From Rikenellaceae bacterium (lineage in GTDB: Bacteria > Bacteroidota > Bacteroidia > Bacteroidales > Rikenellaceae), in contig JAFQJK010000089.1 in the NCBI GenBank assembly GCA_017415005.1, positions 1 to 36,604 on the forward strand: 36,604 bases of DNA, written 5' to 3'. Below are positions 31,927-36,604 of this stretch, piece by piece. Within the stretch, counting starts at the first letter, position 1. Every line of letters starts with the position of its first letter. The notes beneath the pieces are model-generated. The model had not been told where the DNA came from and made no database searches. It worked only from the letters and a program-made list of their open reading frames with translations. Position numbers and translations under genes: made by a program.

Positions 31927-33156
31927 CTATCGGCCTGTCGGACCCGGCGGCTCCGCTCCGAGCCATGCGATCATCAGGCGGAGCACCTCGTCACGTACCT
32001 CGCGCCGTGAGAGGACCAGATCGTGCAGGCCGCCCGCGACGGCGATATCGGTCACGTCGCTGCCCAGACGCCGGCCGTAACGGCTGATATCGCGGACGTC
32101 GAGCACCCCGTCGCACCGGGTGTACGACTCGTCCCAACGACGCGACGTGGTCGAACAGGACGAGTGCATCAGCAGGATCGGCACCGTGATGCCCAACCCC
32201 CGCTTGACCCTCAGGTGGCCCCGCCGCACAGCCCCGAGCCATGCGAAGTAGAGCGGCACGCCGTCGAGGGGCTTGAGGCGCAGGTCGAAGTTCCACTCGC
32301 CCCGCATCGAGGCATGGACGCTGGCCGTGTAATGGGGCGAAAGCTCGTTCCGCTTGTGCGCATACGGGAAGACGCGGCCCACGACGGCCGAGACGGGAAT
32401 GGCCACACGCCGCTTGAACCATCCGGTATTGTACTCAAGGAACGGACTGTTGAGCACGAGCCGGCCGATCGAGGCACGGTACGTACCGTCGTTCATATAG
32501 AGCGAGGCGATGAGCCCGCCCGTCGAGTGGCCGAGCAGCGCGATCCGGCTGTTGCCCCGTCCGATAACGAGCTCGATGGCCCGATCGATCTCGGGGTAGT
32601 ACTCGTGCAGGTCGCGGCAATAATAGGGCGTCTGGCCAGGCAGGATCGACCGGCCGTACTTGCGCAGGTCGAGCGCATAGAAGTTGTAGCCCGCCGCATT
32701 GAACGCAGCCGCCATATGGTACTGGAAAAAATAGTCGATGTAACCGTGTATATACAGTACGGCCTGTCCCGTCCCGGAGCGGGCGGGCGAGGCGCCGGCA
32801 TGGTCCGCGTCCGCAGGCCCGGCTGTCCGGCGGTCGTCCGAGCAGTCGTCCATGCCCCGGGCGGCGGCTTCCGACGCACCGGCCTTGTCACCGGGAAAGA
32901 CCTCCACCGGCCCATCCGGGCGAGTGCCCGGTACGGGCGGGGCATTGAGGGGCGCATCGGGCGCGATCTCCGCGCTGACGAGCGTGGCGATCACACGCCC
33001 CTCATAGTCGTCGGGCAGCGTGATGACCGTCTCGGACAGGTGCAGTCCGGCCTCGGCGCTGCCCGCCGGGTCCGTCCCTGTGCCGGCCTCCGGCACGGAG
33101 AGGGGGCGTCCGGCCGTCCGCCCCGTATGTGTCGCATGATTGTCGCGCATATCCAT
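31927..33156 (-). CDS. Alpha/beta hydrolase (serine hydrolase, S33/lysophospholipase-like)
   Basis: A 409-residue protein. The catalytic core starts around residue 130: VLYIHGYIDYFFQYHMA with the oxyanion-side HG, FYALDLRKYGRS, the nucleophile elbow LLGHSTGG (Ser211), an acidic residue in CDGVLDVRDI and the catalytic His378 in AGGLHDLVLS. Such enzymes cleave lipid or other esters; substrate unknown. There is no signal peptide. Residues about 62-131 are a Pro/Ala/Asp/Gly-rich segment without strand or helix pattern that splits the first beta-strand pair from the core. I start at the ATG at 33156, because the longer frame starts at TTG and overlaps the end of the AsmA-like gene. Another in-frame ATG is at 33150. 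Confidence 0.85.
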   Translation of the reverse strand: MDMRDNHATHTGRTAGRPLSVPEAGTGTDPAGSAEAGLHLSETVITLPDDYEGRVIATLVSAEIAPDAPLNAPPVPGTRPDGPVEVFPGDKAGASEAAARGMDDCSDDRRTAGPADADHAGASPARSGTGQAVLYIHGYIDYFFQYHMAAAFNAAGYNFYALDLRKYGRSILPGQTPYYCRDLHEYYPEIDRAIELVIGRGNSRIALLGHSTGGLIASLYMNDGTYRASIGRLVLNSPFLEYNTGWFKRRVAIPVSAVVGRVFPYAHKRNELSPHYTASVHASMRGEWNFDLRLKPLDGVPLYFAWLGAVRRGHLRVKRGLGITVPILLMHSSCSTTSRRWDESYTRCDGVLDVRDISRYGRRLGSDVTDIAVAGGLHDLVLSRREVRDEVLRLMIAWLGAEPPGPTGR

Positions 33157-33203
33157 CGCATTTGTTCTATCCGTTAGCCCTTCGGGCAAAATCCGGGCCG
33201 GAA

Positions 33204-36200
33204 TCAAAGCCCGAGCCGGCGGACCATCGCGCGGCGCGCACTGTCCACGTCGGTCATCTGCATGCCGAAGTCGGTCTTCTTGAGCCTGGCCTTGGTGATC
33301 TTGAAGCTGATGTCGTCGGGCGTACCGGAGATATCGACGCCCGCCTTGAACGGGATCTGCGACTTGATGATCGAGATGTTGTAGTTCATGCTCATGTCGA
33401 AACCCTGCGTGCCGCCGATGATCACGCGGTAGCGGTCCACGTTGGCCTCGAAAGGCAGCACGTCGACCGTGCCGCGCCGGATCATCGCGTTGAGCGTGAG
33501 CGAGTCGATCCGGGCCCGGCTCTTATCCTTGAACATCAGCATCTTCGCAATCTCCCGGAACTCGGGACTGTCCCTGACCTCGAGGTCGGTCCCCGTCAGG
33601 CTGACGACACCGCTCATGGTCCGGAGGTCGAAGGTAAGGTCGCCGTCCATCGTCCCCTCGGCCACGAGCTCCGCGTCGACGCTGCCCGAGCACGAACGCA
33701 GCAACGGCAGCAACTCCCCGATGGCCGGGATCAGATCGCCGAGGCCGCCGATCGGAATATCGCTGATCCCCAGATTGAGGGCCATATGCGCCCGCGTCGG
33801 GTCCTCGGTCCGGTAGAAGGCCGAGGTCGTCATGCGCGCACCGAGCGCCTCGAGGTCGAGGCTATCCATCCGGGCAGCCCCGTCGCGGATGTCGATCCGC
33901 CCTTTCACATGATCGATCACCAGGCGGCCGAGCCTGGCCTTGTCGATATGGAGGCGCAGGCCGAGGTCGAGCTGCGGCGGGATCATGAACACGCTGAGCG
34001 GCGCGGCGCTGTCGGTCGAAACCAGCGCGGCCTCCGCGATAAATGTCGTATCGGCATCGTCGGGCCCGTCGAGGGCGGCCAGCGCCCCGGCAATGGCCGT
34101 ATCGCTGCGCGGCGCGCCGGGCGCACGCCCGGCGGCCGCCGGATATGCGGCCGCGGACCGGGCCTGACTGTCCCGGTGCAGCGCCGGGACGCCGGGAGCC
34201 TCAGAACCTGCCGGGACCTCCCGCGCAGCGGCACCCACCAGGTCGTCCGGCCGTCCGGAGCCCCGCATGGCGGCCGCCATCACGAGCGAGTCGTTGGCGC
34301 TGCTGGCGTCCAGCGCGTCGAGGATCTGGTCGAGGTCGACCTGCTCGGCCGTGATGCTCAGGTCGCCCCGGAAAGTCTGCGTCGTGCCGAGCATCACCGA
34401 GACGAGCGAATCGAGGTGACCCGAGGCGGTCATCACCGAGCGCCCCACGCGCAGGCGGGTGTTGTTCATCGTGACGCCGCCGTTCACGAGCTTCATCTGC
34501 GACGAAGGCATCGAGATGCGGATCGGGAAGAGGGCCGAGAAGATACGCAGCCCCCCGAAGTCGAGGTCGCCCCCGATCTCCCACCGCTCGCCCCGCACGC
34601 GCGAGGGGAGCATCGTGAGATCGACCGTCGCCGAGCGAAGGCTCGCCCGCGTGCGTGTCTGGACCGCCCCGAAGTGGAGCGAGTCGGTCTTGAGCGTAGT
34701 GCGGATCACCGCCTCGCGCGGGTTGTCGGCACGGGGACCGATCCCGACCCTAAGCGACGAGCGGGCCAGCCGCACGCTCATCGTGTCGACCACGTCCATG
34801 CGGATACCGCCGAGCACCAACTCGCCCTCGGTCTGCGTGACGCGCGTCGTGTCGAGCGAGACGAGACTGCGCACGTCCATCGCGATGTCGCGCAGGAAGA
34901 TCTCGGTGCCCTGTTTATCGCGGAAACCGAGGCCGCTGAAGTTGATCGCGGCGCTGAGCCGCCCGGTCGGGGCCTCGCGCTGCGAGCGGCGCGGCCGCCG
35001 GTTGCCGAAATCAAAGCGCCCCTCGTTCATCTCGATATAAAGGTAGCTGCTGTCGCCGGGGTCGATCTGCCGGCCGTCGATCGCCACGCGCAGGCTGTCG
35101 AAGCGGCTCTCGCCGTCGAGCCATACCTTGCCGTAGTCGCGGCGCCGGATGTCGTCGAGCGTGAACATCCCCTTGAGGTCGGTGGCGTTGCGGCCGCTGA
35201 TCTCAACGCCCTGCCGGAGCGGGAAGATCTGCGTCAGGCCGCCCAGGTCGACCTTCGAGCCGAGCTTGAAGCGGAAACGAGGCGCGCTGAGCAGCCGGTC
35301 GGCCCGGCCGGTGAGGTCGATCACGGTCGCGCCGCCCTCGAAGTGGAACCGCGCGATGTCGGCATAGGACTCACGTTGCTTCATCAGATCGACAAAGAGC
35401 GCGATGTCGGCCGTGAGGCGGTCGATACCCCACGGCATGCCGCCGTAGCGGGCCGAAGCCTCGTCGACGCGCAGGCGCCCCGTGATCGCGGGGAACTGCC
35501 CGGGCCCGTACGTGCCGTCGATACGTCCTTCGAGCGAGGCCGACCCCCTGGCCGTGACCTTGCGGTCTTTATCGACGAGCGTCTCGGGCAGCAACCCGAG
35601 CAGGTCGGCCAGCGAGCCCGAGTGGAGCCCGAAGCCGAGGTGGACATCGGCCGTGCGACTGGTCGAGTCGGCGATGATATAACCCTGCGCGCCGAGCCGC
35701 AGCCCGTTCAGGTCGAGCCGGGCGGCGGCCAGCCGCACGAGCGACGAGTCGCGGTCGTAGCCCATGCGCCCGCGCAGGTCAAAACCCAGGCGGCGGAATA
35801 CGACCTGGTCCTGCTGCCAGAGAAGCAGGCGCCCCACGCCGAGGCGCAGGTCGATGCCACCCCGCCGCTCGGCAAGGCGTCCCCGCAGGCGCAGGTCGAT
35901 ATCGTTCATACGGGTGTATATGCGGGTCTGCCGGTCATCGAAAGTGACGTTGCCGTGGCGGATCGAGATGCCGCGTACGGCGATCTCGGGCCGGTAGGGC
36001 GTCGCCGTGCTGTCGGCAACGACAGTCGTGTCCGGGGCTCCGACCAGATCGAGCAGCGCGAGGTTCGAGCGGCCGGCCGTGTCGATATATACATAGATCT
36101 CCGGCTTGTCGAGCTCGATGCGGCGCACGCTCACCTGGTCGCGCAACAGCCCGAACGGATTGAAGACGATGCGGGCCTCGCGGAAGCGGGCCAGCGGCCG

Positions 36201-36509
36201 GGGCGTCCCAGCGCTGTCGGGCGGACAGAGACGCAGCGCGCTATCCGTCCCGGGCCGCTCGGTGACAAGGCCGTCCGTAAGGCGCAGCCCGAAATTGGGG
36301 AAAGACGAGAAGAAGGTGATGTCGACCTTCGCGACCTCGACCCGGCCGGCGAGCGCCTGGTCGGCCAGACGCAGCGCGAGCGGCGTGACGCGCGCCGGGG
36401 TCAGTACGAACGTGAGCGATATGGCGATCGCGACGAGCACGAGACCGACGAGGCTCGCAAGCGTGATCAGGCTGATCTTGAGCAGGGTGCGGATACGGGA
36501 TCTTGCCAT
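33204..36509 (-). CDS. AsmA-like envelope protein
   Basis: A 1101-residue protein with one N-terminal membrane anchor (about residues 10-35, LKISLITLASLVGLVLVAIA) and a very long periplasmic part of repeating beta-strand pairs, such as LRLTDGLVTERPGT, IRHGNVTFDDRQ and FDLRLRGRL-like segments. The closing region (TFDLRTMSGVVSLTGTDLEV, then SPEFREIAKMLMF and INYNI-like strands) is the AsmA C-terminal domain. AsmA/TamB/YhdP relatives form hydrophobic grooves bridging the inner and outer membrane and help move phospholipids or assemble outer-membrane proteins. Residues about 746-823 are a low-complexity Ala/Pro/Gly/Arg-rich insertion between two strands. It ends 48 bases before the alpha/beta hydrolase start, so the two are probably one transcript. 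Confidence 0.9.
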   Translation of the reverse strand: MARSRIRTLLKISLITLASLVGLVLVAIAISLTFVLTPARVTPLALRLADQALAGRVEVAKVDITFFSSFPNFGLRLTDGLVTERPGTDSALRLCPPDSAGTPRPLARFREARIVFNPFGLLRDQVSVRRIELDKPEIYVYIDTAGRSNLALLDLVGAPDTTVVADSTATPYRPEIAVRGISIRHGNVTFDDRQTRIYTRMNDIDLRLRGRLAERRGGIDLRLGVGRLLLWQQDQVVFRRLGFDLRGRMGYDRDSSLVRLAAARLDLNGLRLGAQGYIIADSTSRTADVHLGFGLHSGSLADLLGLLPETLVDKDRKVTARGSASLEGRIDGTYGPGQFPAITGRLRVDEASARYGGMPWGIDRLTADIALFVDLMKQRESYADIARFHFEGGATVIDLTGRADRLLSAPRFRFKLGSKVDLGGLTQIFPLRQGVEISGRNATDLKGMFTLDDIRRRDYGKVWLDGESRFDSLRVAIDGRQIDPGDSSYLYIEMNEGRFDFGNRRPRRSQREAPTGRLSAAINFSGLGFRDKQGTEIFLRDIAMDVRSLVSLDTTRVTQTEGELVLGGIRMDVVDTMSVRLARSSLRVGIGPRADNPREAVIRTTLKTDSLHFGAVQTRTRASLRSATVDLTMLPSRVRGERWEIGGDLDFGGLRIFSALFPIRISMPSSQMKLVNGGVTMNNTRLRVGRSVMTASGHLDSLVSVMLGTTQTFRGDLSITAEQVDLDQILDALDASSANDSLVMAAAMRGSGRPDDLVGAAAREVPAGSEAPGVPALHRDSQARSAAAYPAAAGRAPGAPRSDTAIAGALAALDGPDDADTTFIAEAALVSTDSAAPLSVFMIPPQLDLGLRLHIDKARLGRLVIDHVKGRIDIRDGAARMDSLDLEALGARMTTSAFYRTEDPTRAHMALNLGISDIPIGGLGDLIPAIGELLPLLRSCSGSVDAELVAEGTMDGDLTFDLRTMSGVVSLTGTDLEVRDSPEFREIAKMLMFKDKSRARIDSLTLNAMIRRGTVDVLPFEANVDRYRVIIGGTQGFDMSMNYNISIIKSQIPFKAGVDISGTPDDISFKITKARLKKTDFGMQMTDVDSARRAMVRRLGL

Positions 36510-36565
36510 GGTTGCAGGTGTCTGGTTAAAGCGTTCGGCCGGCCCAGGCCCCGCAGCCGGGAGCA

Positions 36566-36589
36566 GGGCCGGTCGGCGCCGACCGGCCC
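36566..36589 (-). terminator. Perfect 24-bp palindrome, probable terminator of a gene beyond the window
   Basis: GGGCCGGTCGGC followed by its exact complement. It lies upstream of the AsmA-like start codon on the minus strand. The run of seven T on the minus strand comes before the hairpin, not after it, so it may end a minus-strand gene lying just past the right edge. Confidence 0.45.
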
Positions 36590-36604
36590 GACAAAAAAGG
36601 GCAC

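Overview
The window comes from a high-GC member of the Bacteroidales, most likely a gut organism of the Rikenellaceae (Alistipes or a relative). The evidence is family content typical of Bacteroidetes (DUF4492 upstream of cydA, DUF4919 and DUF4923 proteins, a FISUMP-domain protein, an LtaS-like sulfatase, short lipocalin lipoproteins) and promoters of the Bacteroidetes type (-33 TTTG, about 20 nt, -7 TAnnTTTG). The genus is an inference. Almost every gene is on the minus strand; only the serine hydrolase, a small lipocalin lipoprotein and one decayed gene are on the plus strand. Because GC is high, the antisense strand carries many long open frames that are not genes.

Left part (1-13,200) is accessory and exported. 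It starts with a 94-bp tandem repeat, then a degenerate serine recombinase, a GH3 glycosidase, a DUF4923 protein, a truncated GH172 (DUF2961) remnant running into repetitive DNA, a GH71/GH99-like hydrolase, and a tight operon FISUMP protein - papain-like peptidase - GH172 enzyme. A beta-lactamase-fold lipoprotein, a 76-bp repeat array and a DUF4919 gene with an in-frame stop follow. Most products have signal peptides or lipoboxes, so they probably act on glycans and proteins in the envelope or outside the cell.

A short AT-richer stretch (about 13,430-14,170) holds a candidate structured RNA and a lipocalin lipoprotein, followed by the initiator tRNA with a textbook promoter and terminator.

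Middle part (14,800-23,740) is energy and core metabolism. A five-gene heterodisulfide-reductase-like operon reads, in transcription order, HdrC-like, HdrB-like, HdrA-like flavoprotein, small HdrC-like ferredoxin, and a membrane protein with HdrD-like domains. Together they could form a membrane-bound iron-sulfur/flavin electron-transfer complex exchanging electrons with the quinone pool; the soluble partner is unknown. Next come ilvE and metG.

Right part (24,000-36,604) holds a PLP aminotransferase downstream of an 84-bp repeat array, an LtaS-like membrane sulfatase, a cytochrome bd operon (DUF4492, cydA, cydB and an unlisted 47-residue one-helix protein), an alpha/beta hydrolase and a large AsmA-like protein.

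The items most worth a second look are the Hdr-like complex, the nested-helix RNA candidate at about 13,495-13,708, the 47-residue protein after cydB, and four unrelated purine-rich minisatellites in intergenic DNA. No CRISPR array, complete insertion sequence or phage was seen.
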